A stretch of 64,000 nucleotides of DNA from Bin87 sp965116565. Its GTDB lineage: Bacteria > Chloroflexota > Dehalococcoidia > Lucifugimonadales > UBA3495. A program made the position numbers and the translations under genes. Positions 53,736-62,145 of the stretch are shown piece by piece; position 1 is the first letter of the stretch; the number at the start of each line of letters is the position of its first letter. The stretch is from contig OZ220699.1 in the NCBI GenBank assembly GCA_965116565.1, positions 1,984,001 through 2,048,000 of the forward strand. The letters run 5' to 3'. Under the pieces are notes generated by a model, which saw nothing but the letters and a program-made list of their open reading frames with translations, was not told the origin of the DNA and did no database searches.

Positions 53736-55024
53736 CTATTCGGTAGACGACGCCGTCCCGTCGGGGTTGATCTGCACCTTAACGATCGGCGCGACCCGTT
53801 CGTTGAATATCACGGTGCCTTCGCAGGTTGGCCCGCCGACTCGGTCAACCCAGCCCGGTACCACGTTTTCGATGGCGGATTGCCTCTGGCGACTTTGATT
53901 TCCTCCGTGAATTCAATCTCCTGGATGTCTTGCTCCACATTCTGAGCGACGGCGTTTGGAGCGACGTGCTCAAACAGCAGTTGCCAGGTCAAGTACGCGT
54001 GCCGCGCTCCCTCCTCAAGAATGATGTTCTGGAGGGCTTTCGGCATGGCGTTCCAACGGTGCTCACTGATGGAGAACCAACTGTGGCCCACCGAGACGAT
54101 AGGCCCCACCAGGTAGTCGGCCACTTCGTACCAGTGCAGGCCATGGCCGCACGATTCGCACGAAATCGCACCGTCGATCACTCCGCGTTCCAGAGCGGTG
54201 TAAACGTCGGCGAAGGCGATAAATTGCGGGTCGACGCCTATACTGGACAGCAGATCGCTCAACACCGTGCTGTGGCTTCGGACCTTGAGTCCCTGCAGGT
54301 CCTCCAGGGCGTTGACCTGTGGCCTGGCGACTATGTAGTTGTGTGCCGTCATCATATAGGCGACCTGGATCCCGCCGTTCTGGGCAGTCACTTCGGCCGT
54401 CTTGGGTTGGATGGCGTCGATCACCACCAAATGGGCAGGTTGGGTCGGATACAGGCCCCAAAGATTGCTCATGTCCATCATAGGGAAGCCGCCGCCGACG
54501 TATCCTGAATAAATCTGCGCCGAGTCCAGCGTTCCATTATCAATCAAGCGAAGGGAGTCCTGGCCGGCGATTCCCAACTCAGGGAATGAGGAGACTTCGA
54601 ACACGACCTGACCGTTGGTCTGGCGCTTGACCCGTTCCACGAACCCGATGTCTTCGGTTTCCGCATAGTTCCCAATGGCCAGGCCGCAGTCGACCAGCGT
54701 CCGGGGGATGCACGCCATCTGCATTTCGAATTGGAGACCCTGCGATTCCAGCGGTGTCAGATCAAAGTTGATGCCGCTTTCCTTTCCGCAGGACCAACCG
54801 GCCGGGCTACCGCCGCCATGGACAGGAGGCACGGGCGACGCAGTTTCACCTTCGCACGGGGTGCTTGCAATGGCCTCTTTGCCCCCGTTGGGAGAATCCA
54901 TTATCTCGATGCAGACTTCGCCAACGCTACGAAGATCGCCGCAGTCGGGTTTGTCCATCATCATCATGGCTTCGGTTTCGCTCGCGCTGCCATCCTGATC
55001 CAGTCCCCAATCCTGTCCATCCAT
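53736..55024 (-). CDS. TRAP solute-binding protein (DctP-like), C-terminal frameshift
   Basis: Extracytoplasmic substrate-binding protein, the intact-looking paralogue of the decayed dctP. The core (IGFVERVKRQTNGQVVFEVS to KALQNIILEEGARHA) is continuous. Near 53880-53895 the frame shifts: the open frame ends at 53810 with non-family sequence, while the other frame carries the family C-terminus, NVVPGWVDRVGGPTCEGT, to TAG 53736. Either a one-base indel exists or the sequence has an error. Oddly, the first ~100 residues (MDGQDWGLDQDG...) show no signal peptide or lipobox. They are acidic and Cys-containing instead, so secretion is unclear. The gene starts 29 bp from the divergent small gene at 55054. 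Confidence 0.75.
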
Positions 55025-55053
55025 GCCAACAACTCCCCGTCAGAGGTAACCCC

Positions 55054-55379
55054 ATGACCCTCTCCCAACTCGCCGCCGCCTCAACGCCCTCAAACGCCAA
55101 TTCACCCATAAACTCGCCATCATCAAGCTCCGCCGCATCGCCGAAACCGTCTCCAACGACTGGTCTCCCTCCGATCCTCCCGGACCCGCCGATGTCATCC
55201 AGCGCGTCGTCAAATCCGGGTTCCGGCTCCCGACCTTCGTCCATCTCCGCCGCTACCTCGAGGACACCCGCCGCAAAGGCGAAGTCCCCTTCCCCAACAC
55301 CATCGTCCTCAGTCTGCTCCCCTGGGCCCGGAACGACCGCTACTATCCACTGCTGCGCCGAAACCTCCCGGCCCCGTAA
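55054..55379 (+). pseudogene. Small uncharacterised gene with a one-base deletion
   Basis: ATG 55054 starts MTLSQLAA, but after GCCGCCGCC (55072-55080) the sensible protein continues in another frame: RLNALKRQFTHKLAIIKLRR, then SGFRLPTFVHLRRYLED and LLPWARNDRYYPLLRRN, ending at TAA 55377-55379. Restoring one C in the GCC run would join the two parts into a ~109-residue basic protein. I do not know a named family. The downstream frame has clear C-rich third positions, so it was recently coding. Whether the deletion is real or an assembly error cannot be told here. Confidence 0.6.
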
Positions 55380-55507
55380 CCACGGCCATTTCCCCAAGTG
55401 CGTGCGCGTGAACCCTGCACCATTCGATCAATCTGGTCCAACTGGTAGGGCGCTTGCGCGAACCGACATCCCCGCCTGTGATGAGCATTGTCCCACCGTC
55501 CCTGTGC

Positions 55508-55513
55508 TATAAT
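55508..55513 (+). promoter_or_regulatory. -10 box upstream of the CMD-domain gene
   Basis: TATAAT preceded by TGC (extended -10-like), within the word TATAATCGGGCCGC also seen before gap at 11347. The -35 region is weak. Confidence 0.55.
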
Positions 55514-55600
55514 CGGGCCGCGTTCGGAGGGGGCTCGACTGCCCAATTCTCCCGTCTATATAATTTTGTAACCAAGAAAAATCCCAGGAGGAATATCGCC

Positions 55601-56395
55601 TTGACCAGTCTCAATGACCGTCTGCAAGCGGGCCGGGAGATGCGGGGGACGATGGCCGCCGGTGACGTCTCTCACTTCGCCCTGCCTGGCGTCGACCAGT
55701 TGGCCCCCGACCTCAAACGCATTATCGACGAGGCGCTGTTCGGCACCATCTGGACCAGGCCCGGCCTCGACCTGAAACAACGTTGCATCGCCACGATCTC
55801 GGCGTTGATGACCCAGGGCGAACTCAACCTCCTTCGCAGGCATATCGTCCGGGCCTTGAACGTGGGATTGACCCCCAACCAGATTGTCGAGCTTTTCTTT
55901 CAGTCGACCTTCTATATAGGTGTTCCGGCAGTCGAGTCAGGGCTCCGGCTGACCAAGGATATCTTCGAGGAGCTGGGCATCGAATACGAGCCGACCCTGG
56001 AATACGACACTAACCAGCATGTCGATGAGTTGTTCGCGTTGGGTCAGGAAATGCACCGGCGCCACATGGGGACCATACAGGATTCAGGCATGGATGCCGA
56101 CAGCCCGGAGGCGCAGCTGGAGCGGATCATCGACGAATACAACTGGGGCGCCATTTACAGCCGTTCCCTGTTGAGCGAAAAAGAACGGGCCATCGTGTCT
56201 CTGGCGGCCCTGACCAGCATGGGCGTGTATGACGCTCAAATGAGGCGGCGTATCAGAGGAGCCCTGGGCGTGGGCATGACCCCCGACGAGGTAATGGAGA
56301 TCTTCATCCACCTGTCAATGTATGGTGGTTACATTAACGCCAGAACCGCCATGCGAATCGCTCGGTCAGTGTTCAACGAATTGGGCATCAGCTAG
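55601..56395 (+). CDS. Carboxymuconolactone decarboxylase-like (CMD) protein, two tandem domains
   Basis: A 264-residue all-helical protein. Two CMD domains are visible. The first (~residues 25-110) has LKQRCIATISALMTQGELN and GLTPNQIVELFFQSTFYIGVPA. The second (~160-255) has LSEKERAIVSLAALTSMGVY and GMTPDEVMEIFIHLSMYGGYINA. Neither has the CxxC of AhpD-type peroxidases, so a decarboxylase or hydrolase-like role on a lactone or acid is more likely. The TTG start at 55601 is chosen because AGGAGG (55586-55591) sits 9 nt upstream; earlier in-frame starts lie before it. Confidence 0.88.
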   Translation: MTSLNDRLQAGREMRGTMAAGDVSHFALPGVDQLAPDLKRIIDEALFGTIWTRPGLDLKQRCIATISALMTQGELNLLRRHIVRALNVGLTPNQIVELFFQSTFYIGVPAVESGLRLTKDIFEELGIEYEPTLEYDTNQHVDELFALGQEMHRRHMGTIQDSGMDADSPEAQLERIIDEYNWGAIYSRSLLSEKERAIVSLAALTSMGVYDAQMRRRIRGALGVGMTPDEVMEIFIHLSMYGGYINARTAMRIARSVFNELGIS

Positions 56396-56410
56396 AGCGT
56401 GAATCTCGGG

Positions 56411-56441
56411 TCGCCGCGCAAACTCGCGCGGCGATTTCTTT
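56411..56441 (+). terminator. Intrinsic terminator after the CMD-domain gene
   Basis: A 9-bp stem TCGCCGCGC / GCGCGGCGA with loop AAACTC followed by TTTCTTT. Confidence 0.85.
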
Positions 56442-56508
56442 AAAACACAAGACCTTCACATCGATGTGGCGGTATTTGTTAAACCAATGGGAGGTCGCCG
56501 TATAGCTT

Positions 56509-57303
56509 ATGAAACTCCGCCTCGATGACGGCTGCGAGCTGTTCTATACGATTGACGATTTCACCGACCCATGGACCCAACCTGAAACGGTGGTGATGCA
56601 TCACGGTATGGCCAAGAACCACAAGATGTGGTTCGGTTGGGTTCCCATCATTGCCAGGCATTATCGAGTTATCCGATTGGACATGCGTGGCATGGGTCAA
56701 TCGTCGGTTCCTGAACCTGGGTACCCCTGGTCCGTGGACAATTTCGCCAAGGATCTGGCCGAGTTCGTGGAAAAATTGGGCCTGGAACGGTTCCACCTCA
56801 TAGGTGAAACGGTGGGCGGCAGCATTTCCATGCGCTACGCCACGATGCACCAGGAGCGGCTATTGTCGCTGACCGCGTGCACATCGCCAACGTCGTTTAA
56901 CGATGCCCACCACGCCGAATCCGCCGTCCAGATCGAAAAGGAAGGTATCGGGGCGTGGGTGGAGGGCAGCATAGGACGCCGGTTGGACCCGCAAATTGTG
57001 GACCCCGCATACACCCGTTGGTACGCTGACCAGATGAAGGCGACTACGCCCCATGTGGTGGCCGGGTTCCAGGCCCAGGCGGCGGGGGATTTGCGGCCTC
57101 TTTTGAAGGAGGTCCAGACCCCGACACTCATTATCGCCGCGGCTGCGCTGCGCGAAGAGGTCCTGGGAGATTTCCGAGGCGCCGCCGACGTATTCCCCAA
57201 CGGGACGGCGGTTGTTTTCCCGGGGGTTTCCGGATTTGTGCAGCATATACTGCCAGTGCCCTGCGCTCGGGTTTGGCTGGACTTCGTTCGCGGGCTCGCG
57301 TAA
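56509..57303 (+). CDS. Alpha/beta hydrolase with a threonine in the nucleophile position
   Basis: A 264-residue alpha/beta-hydrolase of the 3-oxoadipate enol-lactonase/esterase type. It has oxyanion-hole MHHGMAKNHKMW, VIRLDMRGMGQSSVP, and the nucleophile elbow HLIGETVGGSIS (~residues 97-108), where the usual GxSxG is GETVG, so Thr101 replaces Ser. The likely catalytic His is in GFVQHILP near the C-terminus, and an acid should lie around residues 210-220. A threonine nucleophile would be unusual; the enzyme may be non-hydrolytic or have reduced activity. The ATG has GGGAGG 14 nt upstream, which is long. Confidence 0.85.
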   Translation: MKLRLDDGCELFYTIDDFTDPWTQPETVVMHHGMAKNHKMWFGWVPIIARHYRVIRLDMRGMGQSSVPEPGYPWSVDNFAKDLAEFVEKLGLERFHLIGETVGGSISMRYATMHQERLLSLTACTSPTSFNDAHHAESAVQIEKEGIGAWVEGSIGRRLDPQIVDPAYTRWYADQMKATTPHVVAGFQAQAAGDLRPLLKEVQTPTLIIAAAALREEVLGDFRGAADVFPNGTAVVFPGVSGFVQHILPVPCARVWLDFVRGLA

Positions 57304-57313
57304 ATCGCCTCCA

Positions 57314-58027
57314 ATGGCAGGTCGCCCCAGACCCGACTCCGGCGACATCGGGAGCGGGCATTCCGATAAGGAAAAGCGCAACCCGCGCGCCCACGTGCTA
57401 GCTGGAGCTCGCACCAGGTTCGGGCACGGAATTAATGGTTTCGTCAACCGCATTGTCACCAGGGGCGAGCTCCAGTTGATGCCCAGGCGGATCAGTCGGA
57501 AGTATCACCTGCCGCTCTTTTTCGCCCTCTACAACGTCCAGTTCTTCCGCCTGCGCAGCAGGTATCTCCTCCAGGCGACCGTGGCCACATTGGTCATGTT
57601 GGGAGTTCTCCTGCTCGTGGATTCGATCGCGGATGCGGTGTTGGCGGCTGGCCTGGGCTCGAGCGCAGTGATCGTTTTTGTGCATCCGAATTCCAGCAGC
57701 GCAGCGTTGCGGCACCTGGTGGGTGGGCACATTCTTGGCCTTGCGGTCGGAGCATTGGCTTCGTTCATATTGTTCCACGCCGGGTGGGTGCCGGCGGCCG
57801 ACGGCACCCAACATCTGATCGCTAATGTGGCAGCGGCGGGGACCCTGGGAATTGTGATCCTGCTGATGTCTGCAACGGACACGGAGCACCCGCCCGCTGC
57901 GGCTACTGGGCTCGGTTTTGCGTTGCAAAGCCTGGAAATTACCTTGGTCCTGTTGTTCATTGCGGCGGTGCTGATACTCGCGGTCAGCAAATTGATCTTC
58001 AGACGAGCGCTCCTGGATCTGGACTGA
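57314..58027 (+). CDS. HPP-family membrane protein
   Basis: Integral membrane protein of the HPP family, named for its His-Pro-Pro motif and linked in cyanobacteria and plants to nitrite transport. The motif is seen as DTEHPPAAATGLG (~residues 195-207). About four transmembrane helices lie from residue ~88 on. A ~55-residue basic N-terminal part precedes them. ATG 57314 is taken from the 10-bp spacing to the previous stop; a start at 57479 would keep the membrane domain. The transported substrate is not evident. Confidence 0.82.
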   Translation: MAGRPRPDSGDIGSGHSDKEKRNPRAHVLAGARTRFGHGINGFVNRIVTRGELQLMPRRISRKYHLPLFFALYNVQFFRLRSRYLLQATVATLVMLGVLLLVDSIADAVLAAGLGSSAVIVFVHPNSSSAALRHLVGGHILGLAVGALASFILFHAGWVPAADGTQHLIANVAAAGTLGIVILLMSATDTEHPPAAATGLGFALQSLEITLVLLFIAAVLILAVSKLIFRRALLDLD

Positions 58028-58172
58028 GGCCCGACCAAATTCTAGAAATCAGCCGCGCCCTGGACAGCTAGCCCTGCAGGAAGTGGGAACTTGTCAAAGA
58101 TCGCCCGGATGGGCATCTCCAATGGATTCGCCAAAATTGGCGGAATACCAAAAACCCAAAAGGACCAACGCC

Positions 58173-59584
58173 ATGACTGATTCTCTATCGCGCACCCTCG
58201 CCCGCTGGATCGTCATCTGGACGCGCGGGATTTGTCGCCGGTAGTAATTGATAAGATGCAGACATCGCTGCTGCACGCGACGGTGGTATCGATTATCGGA
58301 GCGGACACTCATCATGGGAAAGTCGCTGTAGACTTGGCTTTGGCCGAGGAATCCTCGGCTGACGGGGCCACCATTTTGGCCAACGGGGGGCGTGCCACCA
58401 GATGCGGCGCCGCGTTCGCCAACAGCAAGTTGATGCATGCGACCAACCAGGCGGATTCATACCGGATGCTCACTCACCCCGGTCCTTGCGTAATCCCTTC
58501 GGCTCTGGCAGCGGCAGAACTGGGTGGCGCCACGGGAGCCGATTTGATCACAGCTATGGCCGCAGCGTACGAGGTGGAGTCCAGGATTGCCGGGGACTTC
58601 ATCGCCTCAACCCAGGCACGCGGTTTTCGTTCCAGCCCGATATATGGGACCCTCGGGGCAGCAGTCGCTACCGGAAAAATTCTTGGACTCAACGAGGACC
58701 AGATGGTGACCGCGATAGCCCTGGCCTGCACATTCACCGCCGGCACAAATGAAGGGCCCAGGTCGGGTGGGCGCGAGATGATGTTCCACGAGCCACAGTC
58801 CGCGCGCAGCGGTATCATGGCGGCGCTGTTGGCACGCGAGGACGTTCGAGGGTCGGAGGAGTCCCTGGAGGGACCGGCCGGGTTCTACAACGCGTTCACG
58901 GGCAACAATCGGGGCGAACTGGCATACGTATTCACCGGCCCGAACCAGGTCGATTTCGCGCCTGTAACGGAAGGATTGGGAAGTCGTTGGGAACTGCTGC
59001 ACACCGTTTTGAAAATGTATCCGACCGCCGGATACAATTGCCCGATAATCGATTTGATGTCTGACATTCGACGGGCCCACGACTTAAACCTGGACGAAAT
59101 AGAGAAGATCACCGTTGACATGAACTGGCTGGAAACACTCTACCCGTCGCCCGCGTTTCCCAACCCATCGCGGGGACAGGCCGTGGTCGGCAGCACCCAC
59201 TATTTCGTGGCCTACGTGGCGGTCAACGGCGCGTATCCACCATTGCGAACGCGCATAGACCCGGGAGATGACGAAGAATCGGCCACGGCTGAGAATCACG
59301 ATGCCGTCCTGAGGTTGATGCACAAGGTCGAGACTGTCGGGCACAAAGACCGACGGGCGTTCGCTCCTCGTATCACTATCGAGATGGAAGGCGGCACAGC
59401 CTATCGGGGAGAGTACCAAGGAACGGAACTGGAGTGGGGATTCGACGTGGAGGAAACTCGGTTGCGCCCGCTGTTCCCGCAGATAGACTGGGCGGACGAC
59501 AAGCTCGATGAAACAGTCTCCGCCTGCCGAAGAATCTGGGACGCTCCGGATGTGACCGGGTTGATTGCGGCCGCCACTCCGTAG
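58173..59584 (+). CDS. MmgE/PrpD-family protein, apparent one-base frameshift near the N-terminus
   Basis: Family of 2-methylcitrate dehydratase and related isomerases or decarboxylases. The body (SPVVIDKMQTSLLHATVVS to the end, 450 residues) is intact. The natural N-terminus is upstream in another frame: ATG 58173 with AAGGA (58160-58164) gives MTDSLSRTLARWIV; then one base is missing near 58214, since inserting a G would restore ARWIVDLDARDLSPVVID. As it stands translation from 58173 ends at TAG 58242-58244, and the body starts only at TTG 58232. Family features ATNQADSYRMLTHPG, RSSPIYGTLGAAVATGKILGL and EPQSARSGIMAALLA are present. Substrate unknown. Confidence 0.8.
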
Positions 59585-59639
59585 CGCGGCCCTATGGTGG
59601 GCCGCCGTTAGAATCGCCAACAAAAAGAGGGATTGAATC

Positions 59640-60434
59640 ATGCTGCCAGGATTGGAAGGTAAGGCCGCGCTGGTTACGGGCGGCAGCAAAGGCATCGGCA
59701 AGGCTATCGCGTACGCCCTGGCGCGGGACGGTTGCGCGGTAGCCATTTGCGCGCGTGGCGAGGACGATCTGCAAGCCGCCGCCGCTGAAATCGCGGACGC
59801 CACCGGGTCTCGGGTGATACCAGTCAGGGCCGATATGACGGTTCCGGAAGACATCATCAACCTGGTTAACCAAACGGTAGCGGGGCTTGGAAAGCTGGAT
59901 ATCCTGGTGAACAACGCGGTCAACAGCACGAGCGACCGCGCCAGCACGATTCCGGATGACGTGATACTGAACCACATCACCACCAAGGTAATGGGTTACA
60001 TCCGCTGCGCCAGGGAGTGCGTCCCTCACATGGTCGAAGCGGGCGGCGGGCGAATCATCAACATCGGCGGGATGGCGGCGCGCAACTCCAGCCCGACCAA
60101 CCCCGGTTCGGGGGTCACCAACTCGGCCATGTCCAACTATTCGAAGGCGTTGTCTGACGATGTCGCGGCGGATGGGATCCTGGTCAATTGTATTCACCCG
60201 GGCAGTACCCGCACCGAACGGTACATGGGCCTGGTAGAAGAGAGAGCCGCCCGTGGCGATGTCACGCCAGAGGAGGAACTGGCACAATCGGTGGCCGAGA
60301 TCCCGATTGGTCGGATGATCGAGCCTGACGACATCGCCAATCTGGCGGCGTTCCTATGCTCAGATTTGGCTTCGGCGATAACGGGACAAACCATCGCGGT
60401 TGATGGCGGAGGATCTCGGGGCGTACATTTCTAG
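59640..60434 (+). CDS. SDR-family protein lacking the canonical catalytic residues
   Basis: Short-chain dehydrogenase/reductase of 264 residues. The N-terminal TGGSKGIG (13-20) binds NAD(P), VNNA is present at 90-93, and the C-terminus has ITGQTIAVDGGGSRG. The catalytic segment reads NIGGMAARNSSP...SGVTNSAMSNYSKALS. At the normal Ser and YxxxK positions it has Gly and VTNSA/M, so the Ser-Tyr-Lys set is not visible. It may use other residues or act as a non-catalytic member. GAGGG precedes the ATG by about 9 nt. It follows the MmgE/PrpD gene by 55 bp, so a common pathway is possible. Confidence 0.85.
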   Translation: MLPGLEGKAALVTGGSKGIGKAIAYALARDGCAVAICARGEDDLQAAAAEIADATGSRVIPVRADMTVPEDIINLVNQTVAGLGKLDILVNNAVNSTSDRASTIPDDVILNHITTKVMGYIRCARECVPHMVEAGGGRIINIGGMAARNSSPTNPGSGVTNSAMSNYSKALSDDVAADGILVNCIHPGSTRTERYMGLVEERAARGDVTPEEELAQSVAEIPIGRMIEPDDIANLAAFLCSDLASAITGQTIAVDGGGSRGVHF

Positions 60435-60475
60435 ACGCGACGCTCCGGTCCCGGAACCGTCCGCGGCTGGGCGAG

Positions 60476-60985
60476 TCAGCCGAGGCCGGTGTCCCTCAAA
60501 GCGTTTGCGAAATTGGCGTCGAGAACGTAAGCGTCGTTAGCTTTGTCGTACGTCAGCGGTCGAGGCAGGCCGACGTCCCCGCGTCGCCGCTTCAAGCGAT
60601 TCAAGCTGTGCCCCTGACTTGACAGGGAACCCGATAGCTCTCGTTGACTGAGCTGGAGGGTGTGCATCAACTGGGCCCGCTTTTGGGTGTGGTTAGGAGA
60701 ACGCAAAACGCGGATCATCGCTTGCCGCGCAGTATCCGACAGGTTCCTCCAAAAGGTGTGCACATAACTCCCGTTCCAAACCGCCTGCGCTTCTGAATCG
60801 TCTAGGTCGATTGGGGCCTCGGTCGATTGGTCGGTTTCCTCCCCGTCGGAGTTCTCTCCCTTGGCCTCAACACCCCCGGTTGAGGCAGATGCAGGATCGT
60901 TGGGAGTTAATCGTCCCGCCATACCGCGTAGAGTTGCGACGACCTCATCGATGTCGCCTTCGATGGAAACCGTGACCCTGGTCAA
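60476..60985 (-). CDS. Uncharacterised protein with acidic middle and basic C-terminus
   Basis: A 169-residue protein I cannot assign. The N-terminal ~30 residues (TVSIEGDIDEVVATLRGMAG) resemble a small alpha/beta fold, the middle (~30-68) is acidic and low complexity, and the C-terminus (~70-169) is basic and helical: YVHTFWRNLSDTARQAMIRV, HTLQLSQRELSGSLSSQG, HSLNRLKRRRGDVGLPRPL. The last part looks like a helix-turn-helix DNA-binding region. The start is TTG at 60985, with GGGAG 7 nt upstream. It is convergent with the SDR gene. Confidence 0.65.
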   Translation of the reverse strand: MTRVTVSIEGDIDEVVATLRGMAGRLTPNDPASASTGGVEAKGENSDGEETDQSTEAPIDLDDSEAQAVWNGSYVHTFWRNLSDTARQAMIRVLRSPNHTQKRAQLMHTLQLSQRELSGSLSSQGHSLNRLKRRRGDVGLPRPLTYDKANDAYVLDANFANALRDTGLG

Positions 60986-61082
60986 AACTTTACTCCCACT
61001 TTCCGGATTTTGCTGAACAATTGCGTTTACAACTTGGTACGGCTGAATGTTTGGTTTACATACGATAACATATATCCGTCAT

Positions 61083-62117
61083 TTACGGTTGTAGTGCGGA
61101 CAATAAAGCGGACTCCAAAACCGCCGGCGGCACATATTGCTCAAACCTTTCTGTGATGTCGCCGTCAGCGCCGACCACGAACGTCCACGGTTCCGAAACC
61201 AGGCCCCACTCTGCGACCGCGGGGACCAGATCTCGCGATGGGCTGGTTGGATCCATGAGGTGGGGGTCTCGATAGACCTCCACGTGGACGAACTCGGCTT
61301 GCCCATCATAAGCGCGGGCGAGGTCGGAAAGTTCCGAGACCTGAGGGCCGCACGTCGCGGTCACGCAAAACGCGGGGGTAGCGAAGGTGATCACCGCAGG
61401 TTTGGCGGACCGCACAGCGTCGGCGACCGATACCTGGTACAAGGCGGGGTCCGGTTCCGGACTGCTGCTGATGGTACGCAGGTCGCTGACCGTGGACACG
61501 GTGGGGGTTTCAGATCGGGGAGCCGGGTCCCCGGGCGCAGGTGCGCCGTGCTCGGGGGCCACCGATACCGCAGACCCGATGGTCAATTGTCCTTCAGGGG
61601 GGTGAACGAACGTAGCATGAAGCTCCCAAATCCCCAAGGTGTCGCCCGTGGCGGTGCCGGCCTGGTCGAACTCCACCCGGGCGATGAAAGTTCCGCGGCG
61701 GCCGTCCGGCGGCCATTCGACAAACTCAGCCGTTGTTCGGTACCTGACCTGCCCGGTTTGCGCTCCGGGCTCGTAAAATACGGCGCGGAGGTCAACAGAC
61801 TCCGGCCTCACCGGCATGTATTCGCGGTCCACCAGCCCGAACGACACGCGGTTTTCGCCGACAGCGAGATCACTGTTGGCCACGACCAGACTCACGGGTG
61901 GCCCGCCGGCGGGCTGCTGCAGAGGGTCGTTGGCGGCGGGAGCGCCACCGCACGAAATGACCGAGATACCGACCAAGGCGCACAGCGCCAACGCCAGCCA
62001 CGACGCCCACGTCCATCCGACACCGGACCGGGATCCGGGGAATCTGCGCCACACGGCGACGGGGCAACCGGATCGCCGCTGTGGATGCCGGGTCGATAGT
62101 CTATAATCTGGTAGCAT
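61083..62117 (-). CDS. Lipoprotein with C-terminal thioredoxin-like domain
   Basis: A 344-residue putative lipoprotein. A hydrophobic segment (ASWLALALCALVGISV, ~residues 38-53) ends in lipobox VISC (Cys56). The middle (~75-180) is a beta-rich domain (SFGLVDREYMPVRPE, FIARVEFDQAGTATGDT, LGIWELHATFVHPPEG). The C-terminal thioredoxin-like domain has KPAVITFATPAFCVTATCGPQV, with Cys spacing CVTATC (CxxxxC) in place of CxxC, and VEVYRDPHLMDP. The periplasmic-side role may be redox. The start ATG 62117 gives an unusually long n-region; GTG 62054 would give a normal signal length. Confidence 0.8.
   Translation of the reverse strand: MLPDYRLSTRHPQRRSGCPVAVWRRFPGSRSGVGWTWASWLALALCALVGISVISCGGAPAANDPLQQPAGGPPVSLVVANSDLAVGENRVSFGLVDREYMPVRPESVDLRAVFYEPGAQTGQVRYRTTAEFVEWPPDGRRGTFIARVEFDQAGTATGDTLGIWELHATFVHPPEGQLTIGSAVSVAPEHGAPAPGDPAPRSETPTVSTVSDLRTISSSPEPDPALYQVSVADAVRSAKPAVITFATPAFCVTATCGPQVSELSDLARAYDGQAEFVHVEVYRDPHLMDPTSPSRDLVPAVAEWGLVSEPWTFVVGADGDITERFEQYVPPAVLESALLSALQP
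62102..62107 (+). promoter_or_regulatory. -10 box of the second flavin monooxygenase gene
   Basis: TATAAT at 62102-62107, 39 bp upstream of the ATG; the -35 region is poor. It lies inside the start region of the divergent lipoprotein gene, which supports the shorter start for that gene. Confidence 0.5.
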
Positions 62118-62145
62118 CTACACCCTTTATACGTACGAGGACGAC

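Noticed and set aside
54865..55512. Long plus-strand frame rich in Ser/Pro across the dctP start region
   Set aside because: It is low-complexity and arises from the other frames of dctP and of the small gene at 55054. The sensible protein there is in another frame.
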